Shown piece by piece: positions 11,671 to 24,554 of a stretch of DNA of 64,000 nucleotides; position 1 is the first letter of the stretch, and every line of letters starts with the position of its first letter. The notes beneath the pieces were generated by a model. The model was not told the origin of the DNA. It ran no database searches and saw nothing but the letters and a program-made list of their open reading frames with translations. Location of the stretch: contig QXEO01000143.1 of assembly GCA_007115705.1 (NCBI GenBank), positions 6,989,434 through 7,053,433 on the forward strand, read 5' to 3'. Made by a program: the position numbers and the translations under genes. The stretch is from Dactylis glomerata (taxonomy: Eukaryota > Streptophyta > Magnoliopsida > Poales > Poaceae).

Positions 11671-13640
11671 ATTCCAAATTTGCCCCCCCCCCCCCCCCCC
11701 CCGCGTCGCTCCGCTGCAGCGACGCGGGGGCGATAACCCTAAATCCCGCCGCCCCCTCCTCCCTCTAGCCCCCTCCCTCGCCGCCGCCAGGGTCTCGGCG
11801 CCGGGCAAAGCCCGTGCGACGACGGCGGCGGCGAGCCCATCCTCGCGACCGTGGGGTGGTGGCGGCGCGGCGTCCGTGTGCCCTGCGAGGTCGGCGTGGT
11901 GCGGATGGCCATGGCAGCGGCGGCGCCGCGCCGTGGCGGCCGTCGATCTGGTGCCCTTGAGCCCGGATCCGGCAGGGTGTCCAGCTGCCTTCTCCTCCTC
12001 CCTAATCCCCTCCTTCCCCTGCCCCCCGTCTTCAAGCGCGGCCGCGTGCCCCCAGCGGAGGTACGCCCTGACCTCGTCGGGACATGCGCCGGTGGGTGGT
12101 AGCTGGATGGCTGACCTAGTGCATCCCCATGGTGACACTGGCTCTTGTGAGCCAGCTGGCGCTGGGGCGTGCAGGTCGGGCTGCGGCGCGAGCTAGCGCC
12201 GGCGTGGTGCTGTCCCTGGACAGTGGCCGCGCGGCTGCTGGGGCTTGCCCTCCAGTCTTCACTGGTGCTTGGGATGGCCTGCGGCTGACGACGAGGTGAA
12301 AAAAGGGGTTGGCTTTGCCGGCTGCGCATCTCGCGGTGATCGGAACGGCCATGGGGTAGGTTTCTCCGTAGGCATGCTTGGTGCGTGATGGTCGGCTTGG
12401 CCGGCCATACGCGGGTGGTCGGCGTCTGGCAGGAGGCGGACGCTGGCGTTCGGCCTGATGTGGCTGCCAAGGCTGCGTCTTGCGGCGTGGTCTCGGCGCC
12501 TGTCCGGCGGTACACTGTGGCTTGGAGCTGGCATCTCTTGTCTGGCTCTGCCCAGGGTTGCTGCTGTGTGCTCCAGTGACTTACCGTAGATCTTGGTGTC
12601 TCACCGTTGATCTAGGTGGTCCGGTGTACAGGCCCTTCGGCTGTCGGGGAGCTGTCCTCGCGGTCGTCCCATGTTGTTCTCGATGAGCGGCACCTGTTAG
12701 CTGGATACTCGAGTTGCCATGATTGCTGGCGGTGCGGGATTTTGCCAATGTGTCCTCGCGAGGTTGCCACCGATGCGCGAGTGATGATCGTAGTGCTCCG
12801 GGTGAAAGCCTGCCTGACCCTGTCGGTGCCGGCGACGATGGCGTCTGTGCGTCATTTCCTCTTGTGGCGTCGTTGAGGAGCCTCGATTTTCCTCCTCCCT
12901 TGTGGTCTATTCCTCCGGGTGAAAACCTAGATCCGGCTTTGAGTTGGGATCGGACTACGGCGGCGTCATTGATACCGCAACCTTCTTGGAGGCGTTGTTC
13001 TTGGAGGTTTGACCCTCGGGTGGTGCGCGGGTCGACATCACTCGCTTGGACTATGTCTGGCAGATCCCACATGTGTTAGCATTACGCCAACATGATTATC
13101 TCGGCTGACATTGATTGCGGTTCTCAAACACATGGAAGCACTCGACGAGTCTCGGTTGATGGTTGTAGACGTACGTTATTACAGGCTAGGGGTGCGGCAA
13201 GGCTTGGTGGAGCAATGTCCAAGTTGTGACCAGCGTTAGCGGTTTCGAGGCCCTTGCAGCTAGTGGAAGTCTTTCATGCCCATTTGGGGCCTCCTCCCCC
13301 CATTGAATGGTCCATGCCATCTGGATAGCTCAGCGGGGGTTCGAGGTCGCCCCGGCATGCGAGGACATCCGTGAAGCGCGAGGCCAACCCACAATGTTGT
13401 CGGCTTGCCATCCTTTCTAGGGTTGGCGGGTCTGTCGCATCTTGTGCATTTGTTGGATGACATCTAGGCTAGTGGTAGTTTGGTGGCGTCTGTTGTAATG
13501 TTTGTCTTGCGACCCTTGGGCGTCATCTTGTCTTGAGTGGTTGGGTGTTTCGGCCTTGTCTTAGGCTTGTAAATTGGGTGTACATAACTTCTTTTCTATC
13601 AATGCATCGAAACGCAATGCTTTTTGCGTTTTCGCGAAAA
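11671..13640 (+). mobile_element. GC-rich LINE-like non-autonomous retroposon with 17-bp TSD
   Basis: AGAAACGTCTGCAGGTT is present at 11654-11670 and again at 13641-13657, bracketing a 1970-bp insert in LINE ORF1. The insert starts ATTCCAAATTTG then C20 and a strong hairpin (13-bp stem, 7-nt loop, about 11698-11730). It has a GC-rich body with no credible long coding frame. It ends in a small hairpin (CGAAACGCAA ... TTGCGTTTTCG) and GCGAAAA. A long TSD and A-rich end point to target-primed reverse transcription by LINE machinery. Confidence 0.85.
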
Positions 13641-14824
13641 AGAAACGTCTGCAGGTTTGGCTTCAATAAAATGGTGTGTTCCCTAATGGTCCAGCTGGAG
13701 GACATGGTGCAGGTATAGGACAGCAAGCGATTGTATTAGCTGCTGCAGCTCCGGCACTCCAATTGCCTACCAGAGGTCAGGTTAGTTACCAGGATATGCT
13801 CAAATCCCAAGAAGACTGTTTTCGATGGTGTTACACCACAAATAATATTTCGGATAGCCCGTTATCAGCTTGGAATGATATGATTTCAGTAGGTAGTGCC
13901 AGTTCATCCGAGGAAGATTTTGAGGAAGCACAAGGCCCTTCCGTTGAGATGGAATCACTTCCTTTAGCCAGTAATGCTCTGGTTCCTTACTCTGAATCTG
14001 AAGAAGTGCCCCATGTGTTCATGATTGCAAGGAATGTAATTCTCTACCTGCAACAGCCAAATATTTTCTGGGGTGCTCGTCAGTTATGGAAGACTGTGAC
14101 GGTACCCTCTTCTCTGATAAAACTTACCTCAACTGTGGAGAAAATAGATACTGCCCAAAGCTATGATAATGGGACTAATAGGAGAGTGGCAAGGAAGCTC
14201 TGCTTTGATGACACACTTTCAGCTGATTCTGCTTTAGTACTGGTTGATTCATCAAGCTTATGTGGAGCAAACTTCTGAGGCAAATACTGGTTGGGTGGCA
14301 GCTGATAACTCCACAAGGATGATGGTCACTAGGAACTGCAAGAAGAAACTCCTTTGCTTACTTCTGTTGTGCGTAGGAGCCCAAGAAATCATACACCTGC
14401 AGGCTTTAAAGTGCAAATGCCAACTGATTCCAAGAAAAGAAAATCCAAAGTCAAAGCAAGGGTAGTGCCAAATGCTTCTAGCAAGGTTTCACCAAAATCA
14501 TCACCACCAGTACCTCCACCGACCCCTGTCCTAGTGCTACAGAAGATAGGTACCAACACTTGTGGAATCCCTGAAGAGGAGCTGGCACAGGACAAGCTGG
14601 AACAGGAGAGGATGATCGATGAAGATCCTGAAGAATCAGAGGAAGATTCAGCCTAAGTCACCTCATCCTTTAAATAATAATTCCTTCTGTCAAATTCTCT
14701 TTTTTCTTTGAGAGGGCCGTTCAGGTTCTATTTCCTTTGCAAACTAGGGCTATTTGAATTTCTGCTACTAGTAGGTGATTGTTGAAACTTCATTTATTTC
14801 GTTTGAATTACTGTTAGTTATTTG

Positions 14825-17800
14825 ATGAATTCTACTTTGAGGCAATGGCATATTCTTTGTTGTAATATTAGAGGATTAAACTCAGAGGCTAAACATAATG
14901 CACTGTACACACACATTTGATTCTTCCGGTTGTGCAATTATATGTCTCCAAGAAACAAAACGAGATCATTTTAAACATTCATCCATAAGAAAATTTTGCC
15001 TAAGAAGATTTGATAAATTTTCACACTTCCCATCAGTTGGAACCTCAGGAGGTTTCCTAATCATATGGAATAGTTCTGTTTTTCAAGGAGAAGTAATTGG
15101 AAATGTGTCATGGGCAATAACTATGAAATTCCACTCAACCCAAACAAACATTACATGGTTTTTTGCAAATATCTATGGACCTTGCTTAGGAGATGATAGA
15201 GATAACTTTGTTCAACGGCTTCATGATCTGGAGATACAGAAAATTGGCTTTTGGTTGGAGATTACAATTTTTACAGATCACAATCTGATAGAATAGAGAA
15301 GGAGGTAATGTTGAAAATATGTTCACTTTTAATGATATAATTAGATCTCAAAACTTAGTGGATCTGCACCTCCATGGTGCAACCTATACTTGGAGTAACA
15401 TGCAGATGAATCCTCTTTTAGAACAGCTTGATTGGTTTCTTACTTCTAACAATTGGACATGAATATTCCCAAATACTTTTGTTAAAGCTCTTTCACATCC
15501 AGTCTCGGATCATGTGCCATGTCAAACTTCTCTTAAAATAAAGATCCCAAGAAGTAAAATCTTTAGGTTTGAATTTTTTTTATACAACATCCAGGATTTA
15601 AAGAAACAGTGCAACACGCATGGCAAATACCGGTGAATAACTCAAACACAACAGTTTCTCTGAATATCAAGTTGAAAAATGTACAGAAAGCCTTGAAACA
15701 TGGAGTAAATCCTTATCTAAGCTTTCTCTCCTTATTGAAAATTGCCAAAAGGTGCTTGTGCAAGTAGATGAAATAGAACAACTAAGATCATTAACCAATC
15801 CAGAATGGAACTTTAGAGTTATTCTAAAATCTTAAATAACCAGACTTCATTCGTATAAGCAACAATATTGGAAGAAAAGATGCACAGAGAGATGGGTGAA
15901 GTATGGGGATAAGAATATCAAGTTTTTTCATAGGGTAGCCACTGAAAGACATAGAAGAAATGCTATTGCATCTATAGTAGATTCAGATGGTACTATCACT
16001 GTTGATCATGATGGAAAAGCACAAGTGTTATATACAGTATATAAAAGGAAACTTGGTATTACTGATCTACACCAAATGAAATTTAATCTTGCATCCCTTT
16101 TTACTCCAACACCGGCTCTCTCTGAAATCTCTGTCACATTTAGTAAAGAGGAAATTAACGAAGCAGTACAGAAAATTCCAATAGATAAAACCCCTGGACC
16201 CGACGGTTTTAATGGATGTTTTTGAAAACTTGTTGGGATATTATAGCACCTGATTTTTATAATCTGTTCAATGCTTTTTCTGAAGGGAAAATGATTTTAG
16301 GCAGCATAAATAATTCCCTAATTGCACTTATCCCAAAAAGGCATCTCCTTCAAGTGTTAATGACTACTAAATGCCAATATCTTTGTTAAATTCTTGTTTG
16401 AAATTTCTAACTAAATTATTAGCTGATAGACTTCAGGAATGGATATTGAAGCTGATTCATCCTAACCAATATGGTTTAATAAAAGGGAGAATAATACAAG
16501 ATTGCTTAGCTTGGGAATTTGAATGCATACATCAATGTGAAGCATCAAAAAGAGAAATAATAATTTTAAAACTTTATTTTGAGAAGGCCTTTGATATGAT
16601 AGAGCATGGCACAATACTGAAAATATTAGCGCCTATGGGATTTGATGATATTTGGTTGAAATGGATCAAATGCATACTGGATTCATGACACTCCTCCATT
16701 CTTTTAAATGGAGTTCCTGGAAAATATTTTCATTGCAAAAGAGGAGTTCGCCAAGCTGACCCATTATCCCCTCTTTTATTCGTTGCGGGAGCAGAACTAT
16801 TACAAGCAGCCATTAACAAAGAATATCAAGAAAATCGTTTACAATTGCCGATACCATGTGGAGGATACTTTCATGTCATATGCGGACGACACAATTTTAG
16901 TAATGCAAACTTCTGGAAATCAACTACAACATCTAAAAAGTACTCTACTGGACTATGCAACATTTACAGGACTGAAGATAAATTTTCAAATGTCAAATTT
17001 GGTGCCTATTAATATATCGGCACAGAGAGCTCAGGAATTGGCTGATATCTTCGGATGTGAAGTAGCTAAAATGCCGTTTACATATTTAGGTTTACCTATG
17101 GGCACCACTAAGCCCACGGTTATAGACCTTCTGCCGCTGGTGGATAGAATAGAAAGGAAAGTAACGAGCTCAACTCTTATGTTATATTATTCTGGTAAGC
17201 TTGCATATGTGAATGCTATTTTATCCACAATCTCAATGTATACCATGTCCACTAAAGAAATCAACCCAAAAACATTGGAACAAATTGAGAGAATAAGAAG
17301 AAGATGCTTGTGGAAAAGGAAAACGGAAAATGGAGATAAATGTTTCTCTTTTGCTTCGTGGGAGATGGTATGCAAACCAAAAAATAAAGGAGGACTTGGG
17401 GTGCTTAATATGAAACTTCAGAACCAAGCATTGCTTCTAAAATATTTTGATAAATTCCATAACAAGAAAGACTTACAATGGGTGGTCTTAATATGGTCTT
17501 CATATTACCAGAATTCAGTTCCACATGCTTCTGATTCTTGTGGTTCTTTTTGGTGGTGATCAGTGATGAAATATCTCCTATTTTCAGAGGTATTGCATCA
17601 AGTTCAATTGGTGCAGGATCATCTACATTATTCTGGAAATATGATTGAAACAAAGTTATTATGCAAGAAAAATTCCCATGTTTATTCTCTTATGCTCAGA
17701 GTGAGGATATTTCAGTAGCTAATTTCTGCTCGGCAAATAACATATCAGACTTGTTCCATCCGCCTCTGTCGCCTGAAGCATATAGTGATTTGGAATTAAT

Positions 17801-18328
17801 TCAAGAGGTGGTAAATGAGGATATTGAAATAAACAGTAATGAGGATGTGTGGAGCTATGAATGGGGCGCTAAATTCACCTCAAAGAAGTTCTATAATTTT
17901 TGCTTCAGAAATACTACACCGCCAGCTCCTTTTCAGTGGATTTGGAAATCAAAGCTTTGGCCAAGACTGAAATTCTTTGCTTGGCAGTTGTTATCAGATA
18001 GATTGAGTACAAGGGACTTATTAAAAAGGAAGAATCTCAATATTGGTACTACTTATGTGAGTCTCGAGAAGAAGAAACGGTGGAGCACCTCTTTTTCGAA
18101 TGCAGCTTTAGTGCCTCATGTTGGCTACGATTTCATATAATTTGGCCGGATGCTGGTAACAGATTTGATTTAATTACGTTGGCCAAAGATTCTTACCAGA
18201 GACCACTATTCCTTGAAGTGTTCACTATTGCTGCTTGGGGGATCTGGAAAGAAAGGAACAATAAAATTATCAAAGATATCAGACCATCTAGAATAGCTTG
18301 GAGAGAAAAATTAAGTTTAGGTTGCTAA
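14825..18328 (+). pseudogene. LINE ORF2 (endonuclease, reverse transcriptase, zf-RVT), broken
   Basis: ORF2 opens with an endonuclease start (WHILCCNIRGLNSEAKHNAL) and an ICLQETK motif at about 14940. RT blocks follow: KTPGPDGFNG (near 16195), LLNSCLKFLTKLLADRL, the GVRQADPLSP equivalent in a shifted frame near 16745, and SYADDTILV at about 16880. The zf-RVT region includes WPRLKFFAWQLLSDRLSTRD, and after a frame change EETVEHLFFECSFSASCW. At least eight stops or frameshifts occur. The product would nick DNA and copy LINE RNA at the target; this copy cannot. Confidence 0.85.
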
Positions 18329-18478
18329 GGTTCAGGGTGCCTCAAAACCTGGAAGAAGAGATTTATAATCTTATAGGATTTAATCTTTTGTAGTTACAAC
18401 CATGTAAAGGTGCTTTGCACCTAACCACGTAAATATCTGTGATTAATACAAAATCACACTAGGTGACTGTTCTCCGAT

Positions 18479-18701
18479 CAAAGAAAAGAAAGAAAAAACT
18501 AACAGAACCAGGGAACCAACGAAGCAACCAATTTTTTTTTGACAATACCGAAAAACAAATGCTCTTCATGCCTACAGCCGTCTAATGGGCCACGGCACAA
18601 TCGGGACCCCATGCGGGCGTGATGGTATACCGCAGTCCTGCGGGCGTCAAATAGGATTTTCTCCCAACGATTTGATCCAATCGTATATATATATATATTT
18701 T
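18479..18701. other. Spacer between two LINE 3' ends
   Basis: The two LINEs converge tail to tail here. The 220 bp includes a TA dinucleotide run next to the minus-strand LINE tail. No gene is seen. Confidence 0.5.
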
Positions 18702-18949
18702 TTTTAACAAAGAGGTTATATTGATCTAGCAACATCTTAGAAAGACAAACGTGCATTGGGACACGCAAGACTGTGACGTTACACATGCATTTACACAAGC
18801 TCCATCGTGTGCACTTAAACACCTGAAACTGAAAGGTCTATTCTGAAGTTTAAGAGCTAATCTAGCCTGATGGTGTGCTCTGAAATTGTAGCTTCTTGAA
18901 ATATGGAAGACCTTCGGCATCAAAAGAAGAGGTGGATGCCATCTGAGCA

Positions 18950-21900
18950 AGTTGAGGCCTGATTGTTTAATGGCCCGGTGCTAAGAGTAGATCCTGAGTA
19001 GCAGCAGCTGTTGCCAAAGTGGCATTGTCTGTTAGGTAGGTTGCCTGTTGAATATGGAGCAGCTCTGCAAGTTGGATTGCAAGCAGTAGGCTAAAAGCTT
19101 CAGCATGTATGGCTGATGATGCTGGTGGCGAGATGGCCGAGATGCAGACCTGGTAGCAAGGTCTTCCATCACAAATCTTCATATAAAGATACCTAAACCA
19201 GCAGGCGCTGACTGGCCGTCAAGTCCTGGAGACCAAGCAGCATCAGAGAAGATTATGGAGCCTGAAATGTTGGAAATTTCCCTGATTGTAGCTCCTGGTG
19301 ATGGATTCATCAGCTGAACGGACGTAGGCCTGCCGTTGTACATCACTGCCAGCTGCTTCTTCAAATATTGCCTCCACATTTGAGCTTCGATTTTCGAAGG
19401 AGGCTGCAGTTTCCAATATAGTTCCCTGAATTATTGCATTTGCTACAGCAAACACCTGAGTAGGCCTGCAAAGTTTCTTACAAAAGAGCATGTCGTTCCG
19501 AGCTTTCCAAAGACACCACAAGAAAGTGTATAAGGAAGTGAGATTAACTTGTGGGTGCCTTGAGTTGAGAAGAGTTTGAATCATGTCGGAAACAGAACAA
19601 TGATCTGCAGCTATCAATTCAGTTTTGATATACCAAGGTGGACAAAACCAAGCGGCTTTAGAAAAAGGACAGAGGAAGAGCATGTGCATTTCATCTTCAG
19701 CATTACCACAGTGAGCGCAATTTTCTTTGATATGTTTAGAATATTTACTCGCCCTCTTACCAGTAGGAAGAGCTTTCCTAAGAAGCCTCCATGCAAAGGT
19801 TTGAACTCGCAGCGCCATTTGCTTATCTTGCCAGACCTGATTAAGAAGAGCTATGATTTGTTGAGGAACAGTCTTCGGACGCTGTCTCGGGGGAAGTTGC
19901 AGGTTGTTGAAGCAGTGATTATATGCACTTTTAGAGGACCAATTACCTGCAGGGGTTAGTGTCCAAACCAAAGTATCTTGTCCAGCTGCATTAATTATAG
20001 GCGTTTTAAGAATTGCACTTGCAGTTTGTCAAGTGAACAGAGAATTAATTAAGCTAGCATTCCATTCCTTTTGACCAGGAATCCAAAGATCCTTTACTGT
20101 AGCAGGATAGATGAAGGTTTATCTTGTATAATAAGATGATCGTAAATATCTTCCCAACCTACAAACCATGGAGAGCTCCAAACCGAGCTACTACCATCAA
20201 CAATTTGACAAATGGAGGCTGATATTAAAAGCGGCTTTACCTTAAGAATTGCAGCCCAAAACGCAGATTTTGGTTGGTTTGGTTTGGCTCTCCAGATGGA
20301 TGTATCATGATGATATTTTGCCTTCAGGATCTGGGCGATTTGGCTTTGTGGCTCCTTTGCTAGTCTCCAAGCTGCCGAGAGAATTAAGCCTTGATTAAGT
20401 GCCTGCAAATTTCGAACACCAAGACCACCAATATTTTTTGCAATACAAACATCAGCCCATGCTCTAAGGCACAAGCTCTTAGTGGTTTGATCGTCCTGAA
20501 CACCTGTCCCTGTCCCTGTCCACCAGAAATTTCTTATGATAGCCGTTAGTTTTGAGATAAATTTCTTTGAGAAAAGAATATTAGACATATAGTATACAGG
20601 GATGGAAGAGAAAACAGATTTTATAATTGTTAATCTTGCCGCATGGGAGAGCCTGTTGGCTTTGTAGGAACTAAGTTTGGATTTGAATTTATCATAGACA
20701 AAGTTGTACGCTACAGATCTTTCTTTGGAGGGCAAAATAAGAAGGTGGCCTATCTGGAGCTGGAAAGATTCTTTTAATATCTTATTTAACTTGCATGGTT
20801 ACATTTTTGCTGAAAAGGACACCGGATTTACTTCAGCTTGGTGTTTGCCCTGAATCATGACAAAACTTTTGAAAAATATGCAAGATAGTACCGGCTTCCT
20901 GCCTGTCCGCTTTGCCACAAATAATCAGGTCATCAGCAAACATCAAAGAGTGAATAGGAGGACAATTTGGTCCAAGTGAAACACCTGTGAGATGATTAGC
21001 AAGGCCTCTTGTAGCATGAAAGATAACTCATTTATTGCAAGAACAAAAAGATATGGCGACAAAGGACATCCTTGCCTAATTCCTCTAGTGCTATTGAACT
21101 TTGCAAGAGACTGGCCATTAATGATCACAGAGAACGTCGGCGAGGAAATACAAGCATGCACAAGATTTATGAAATGACTATGAAGCCCTTTACGAGCAAG
21201 AGCCGAGATAATGAAGCTCCACTCTAATTTAAGCCTTGGCAAGGTCAATTTTCAACATAAAATCAAAGCTTTTCCAAGATGTACTCCCTCCGTTTATAAA
21301 TATAAGATGTTTTAGCTTTGTGAAGCAAATGTATCTAGATATCTTTTAGTGTGTAGATTCACTTGAATATACACACTAAAAGATGTCTAGATACATTTGC
21401 TTCACAAATCTAAAACATCTTATATTTATGAACGGAGGGAGTAAGAGAGAAGGAGTGGGCAATTTTTTGAGCAACAATAATATTATTGCTTATGCGTCTA
21501 CCTTCAATAAAAGCTTGTTGGGAGGGGTGAATGTAATCATGCAAATGCTCTTTCAATCTGTTGGCTAAAGATTTTGCAATGATTTTTTAAACCACATTAC
21601 ACAAGCTTATAGGTCTAAAGTCGGAAGGCAGATGGGGAGAAAGCTTCTTAGGAATGAGAGTTATTTGAGTATCACTGAGATGAGGTGGTATAATACCTGT
21701 GGTGTAGAAGTTTCTTACCAAGTTGGTCACATCATCTCCTATCCAACTCCAAGCCGAAAGGTAGAAGCCCACGTTGAATCCATCAGGTCCAGGAGAGGCA
21801 TTCTTCTTCATGGCTTTGAGAATTCCCCATATCTCCTGTTTATCGGGGATCGAGTTGGTGAAGTCGTTTGTATCTTGCGGCAATATTGTGTGCATGTTGG

Positions 21901-23385
21901 GCCTATCATTGTTAGTAGAGGAGGAGCAAAAAATATTCCTAAAATAATTAACAAACTCCTTTGCAATATCATTTGGATCAAACAGATTATTGCCATGATT
22001 GTCTTTAATAGAGACTATACGATTTCGATTCTTATGTTTTTGAAATGCATTGTGAAAGAAGGATGTGTTCCTGTCACCTTGGGTCGCCCAATGTTTTTTT
22101 ACTCGCTGCCTATAAAATTCGGTGAGCTTGGTCAAATTCTCTTCATATTGGGCAACTAGACTTGCCTGAAGGGAATGGTCTTGGAGTTGCACTGGCTTCA
22201 TTTGAATCTCATTGATCTGATCTTGAATAGAGTCAAGCTGTTGCTGTAAAGGTTTTTTCTTCTTGCACCACCTTTTCAAAGTTCCTGCAAGGTTAGTGGT
22301 TCTAGCATGGAAGTTTTATTAACCGAAGAAGCCCACGCGTTTTTTGCAATTCCTTGAAAGTCTTCTTCAAAAGGCCACCAGTTTTCAAATTTAAAATGAA
22401 GATTACGTCTACGGAATTGGGATTCGGTGGAAATCAAAATAGGTGCATGATCACTTAGCGAGTGAATGATTGGTAAATTAAACACATTAGTATTAGGATA
22501 GACAGCACACCATTCTGCATTAGCAAGACAACGATCAAGTCTCTCAAAGATAGGTCTAGAGGAAAAACGCATATTTGTCCAAGTGTAAGCCGGCCCACTA
22601 AACCCCAAATCAAAAAGACCACATTGTTTGACATAGGAATTGATAGCACGCATACGACACTGATTTACATTAAAAGAAGTGGTTTCCTCATCACACAAGA
22701 TTTCATTCAGATCACCTAAACAAACTACTGGCTTGCCTAGGTTATCATTAATAAAGTTGGGGACATGATCCCATATCATCCGAGTGTCACGATGATGGGG
22801 ATCCCCATAAATACAAGCCAGAGCAAAATCCATATTAGTTGTTTTATTCACAACTAGAGCTAATATCATATAATGGTTAGAGAACTTGCCTGAGACACAA
22901 ACTTCATCAGACCAAAGCATCCAGAGCCCGCCCGAACGACCATTGGACGGAACAACATAGCTATCAGCAGTGTTGAAACGAGAATTAAGATGGGAAGAAT
23001 TGTACCTTGATGTTCTTATTTCTAAAACAAAAGTTATTTGTGCACCTGTGGAGTTCATGAACCTGGTAAGGTACTCCATCTTAGTGGAGCTGTGGAGGTT
23101 CTTGCCCATACCTCGGCAGTTCCAGCCGACAAGCTTCATGGCATCCCGAGGCCCTTTAGGTGCTTGCGTCGCTGCCCAATTATGTGTCATGTTGCCTCTT
23201 GCCCGATCATGTCGTATAACCATCAATCTCTTGCTTCCATCAGCGTTAGTCTTTCTTTGATTTGAAAGAGTGGTAAAGGCTCCATTGCCACCAGATAACT
23301 GGGCTTGAAATTGTGGCTGGGCGCCCAAAGTGATTGCAGCAGGTCGGCACACTCCTCTATCTCCAGTGGCAGTGGAGATTGCCAA
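18950..23385 (-). pseudogene. LINE ORF2 (endonuclease, RT, zf-RVT, RNase H), broken
   Basis: The endonuclease occupies an intact stretch at 22276-23385: MKLVGWNCRGMGKNL, CIYGDPHHRDTRMIWDHV, VCLGDLNEIL, ERLDRCLANAEW, SDHAPILI. The usual LQETK site reads VLEIRTS, keeping the Glu. RT follows with NASPGPDGFNVGFY, LIPKKLSPHLPSDFRPISL, GIRQGCPLSPYLFVLAI and, near 20935, FADDLIICGK. The zf-RVT region is at about 19243-19971. RNase H pieces (IIFSDAAW, AIHAEAFSLLLAIQLAELLH, TYLTDNATL) lie at 18967-19379. Stops, frameshifts and the MITE inactivate it. Confidence 0.88.
21284..21441. mobile_element. Stowaway MITE inside the LINE reverse transcriptase
   Basis: A 158-bp near-perfect hairpin opens CTCCCTCCGTTTATAAATAT and ends in the inverse complement. 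TA duplications are at 21282-21283 and 21442-21443. It belongs to the same family as the copy at 48930-49087. Confidence 0.95.
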
Positions 23386-24010
23386 AATCGAGGCAAATTG
23401 ACCAGCATCCAGAGGTCGATGGCCTCTAGGGGCGGCTGCATCGGGTGGCTCTCAAGCGGATTTGACATGAGACTCAGCTGCAGGTTAAGGGTGGGACGAG
23501 GCGATGATGATTGATGAACCAGTTTGTGTTCTTATTGTCGGTGGTCGCCTCGGTTCCTTCGGTGGGGCTATCCACGCAGGCAGACAGGGGCACAAAGTGA
23601 ACGTCACGAACCGGCAGGATCCGGATGTTGCTGCGTGGCTTGGAAAAAACAAAGGGGACTCCCTGTCCGCGGTTGGCAGGCTTGAGGGATGACTGCTCGT
23701 TTGTGGGAGAAGATTTGAGACAAACAAATCCGTTGGAATTGGAGGAAATCTGGCGAAGTAGGGGCTGGAGGAGAAAGGATTTGAGGATTATTTGGGGCGT
23801 GGCTTACTAGGAATAGGAAAAGGAGATGCAAATGAGAGTGAGGAGCAAGCAGATCGAGGGGATGGGCAAGGGGAAGGGGAACCAGGGAGAGCTGATCTGG
23901 GAGAAAAGGAAGGGAACTCACCGAGAAGATTGAGGAGGAAGAAGAGAGAACGGCATCACGCCAGTCGCCGGCAAATCGCCATCAGGAAGAACCAAAGCGG
24001 TGCACAGTAG

Positions 24011-24554
24011 AAAATTCTAAGGGTGCAATATTTCAGCAAATTTCACATTTCGTGTATTACTTCTGGAAATTGATTTTTTAAAAATAAATATTAAAAAATC
24101 CGGGTACAAGAGCCGCGCAGTCTGCTCCTTGCCACCACCGAAGTCCGCTATTACCAGGGTTCAACCTTGGAGGAACATTTTTCGGAGGTAGAAAATGTAA
24201 TCGGATATGTTCAGAGAGACTAGAGACTATAACAGCGTATGCCTGATATGCTAGAAAGTGCGTGATGATTGTTCACCATAAAAGTTCCCCCATAGGTATG
24301 CTTTCACATGAGAGTATGAAAACTACTTGATAAAAGTAATACAACATGAATCACAAATTCACAAGCTAGTCTAATAATACGAGATCAAAGCACTGTCATT
24401 TTTGCTTAGACAAATCAGCATGGGCTTCCACAGGTCTTACAAGGTAAAGCAATGACCATGATGAAATTTGTCCTCCTACAAAATTTCAACAGATCCGAAC
24501 CAAACAGCAGTGATGAAAACAAATTCTTCCTCCAAACAACGCTTACACGGTTCA
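24011..24554. other. Region between the LINE leader and the protease stop codon
   Basis: The right part is probably the 3' UTR of the minus-strand protease gene. No other coding signal is seen. Confidence 0.45.

Larger units (their letters stand above)
10894..14656 (+). pseudogene. LINE ORF1 (gag-like RNA-binding protein), interrupted
   Basis: The first part reads SELRRMPIHDGFEVSSWEDY and DEALNMRPANLGEERWIMMF, then shifts frame near 11360 into ARLLVKPWVMNDALVPKSIA. After the (GT)n/G run it continues as SFTVAVYLLHSDN and DPSPQDGNPHPFF. The 11671-13640 insertion interrupts it, and it resumes as a low-complexity acidic C-terminus ending DEDPEESEEDSA at 14656. This layout matches grass LINE ORF1 proteins, which bind LINE RNA. 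Several frame changes show it is dead. Confidence 0.7.
10894..18478 (+). mobile_element. Decayed L1-type LINE on the plus strand, split by a retroposon
   Basis: Order: ORF1 (from about 10894, resuming after the insertion at 13658), then ORF2 endonuclease (from 14825), reverse transcriptase (15896 to about 17560) and zf-RVT (about 17820-18330). An AAAGAAAAGAAAGAAAAAAC tail near 18479 marks the 3' end. Many stops and frameshifts make it inactive. Its 5' end and target duplications are not resolved. Confidence 0.85.
18702..24010 (-). mobile_element. Decayed LINE on the minus strand with RNase H region
   Basis: Read on the minus strand, a GC-rich leader near 24010 is followed by endonuclease, RT, zf-RVT and RNase H-like regions, ending in CCTCTTTGTTAAAAAAAA at about 18702. 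A full ORF1 is not visible between the leader and the endonuclease, so that part is deleted or unrecognisable. A Stowaway MITE (21284-21441) interrupts the RT. Target duplications were not resolved. Confidence 0.85.

Noticed and set aside
11739..12515. 258-codon minus-strand frame in the GC-rich retroposon
   Set aside because: Ser/Pro/Arg-rich composition, several overlapping frames of similar length, and no recognisable motif.
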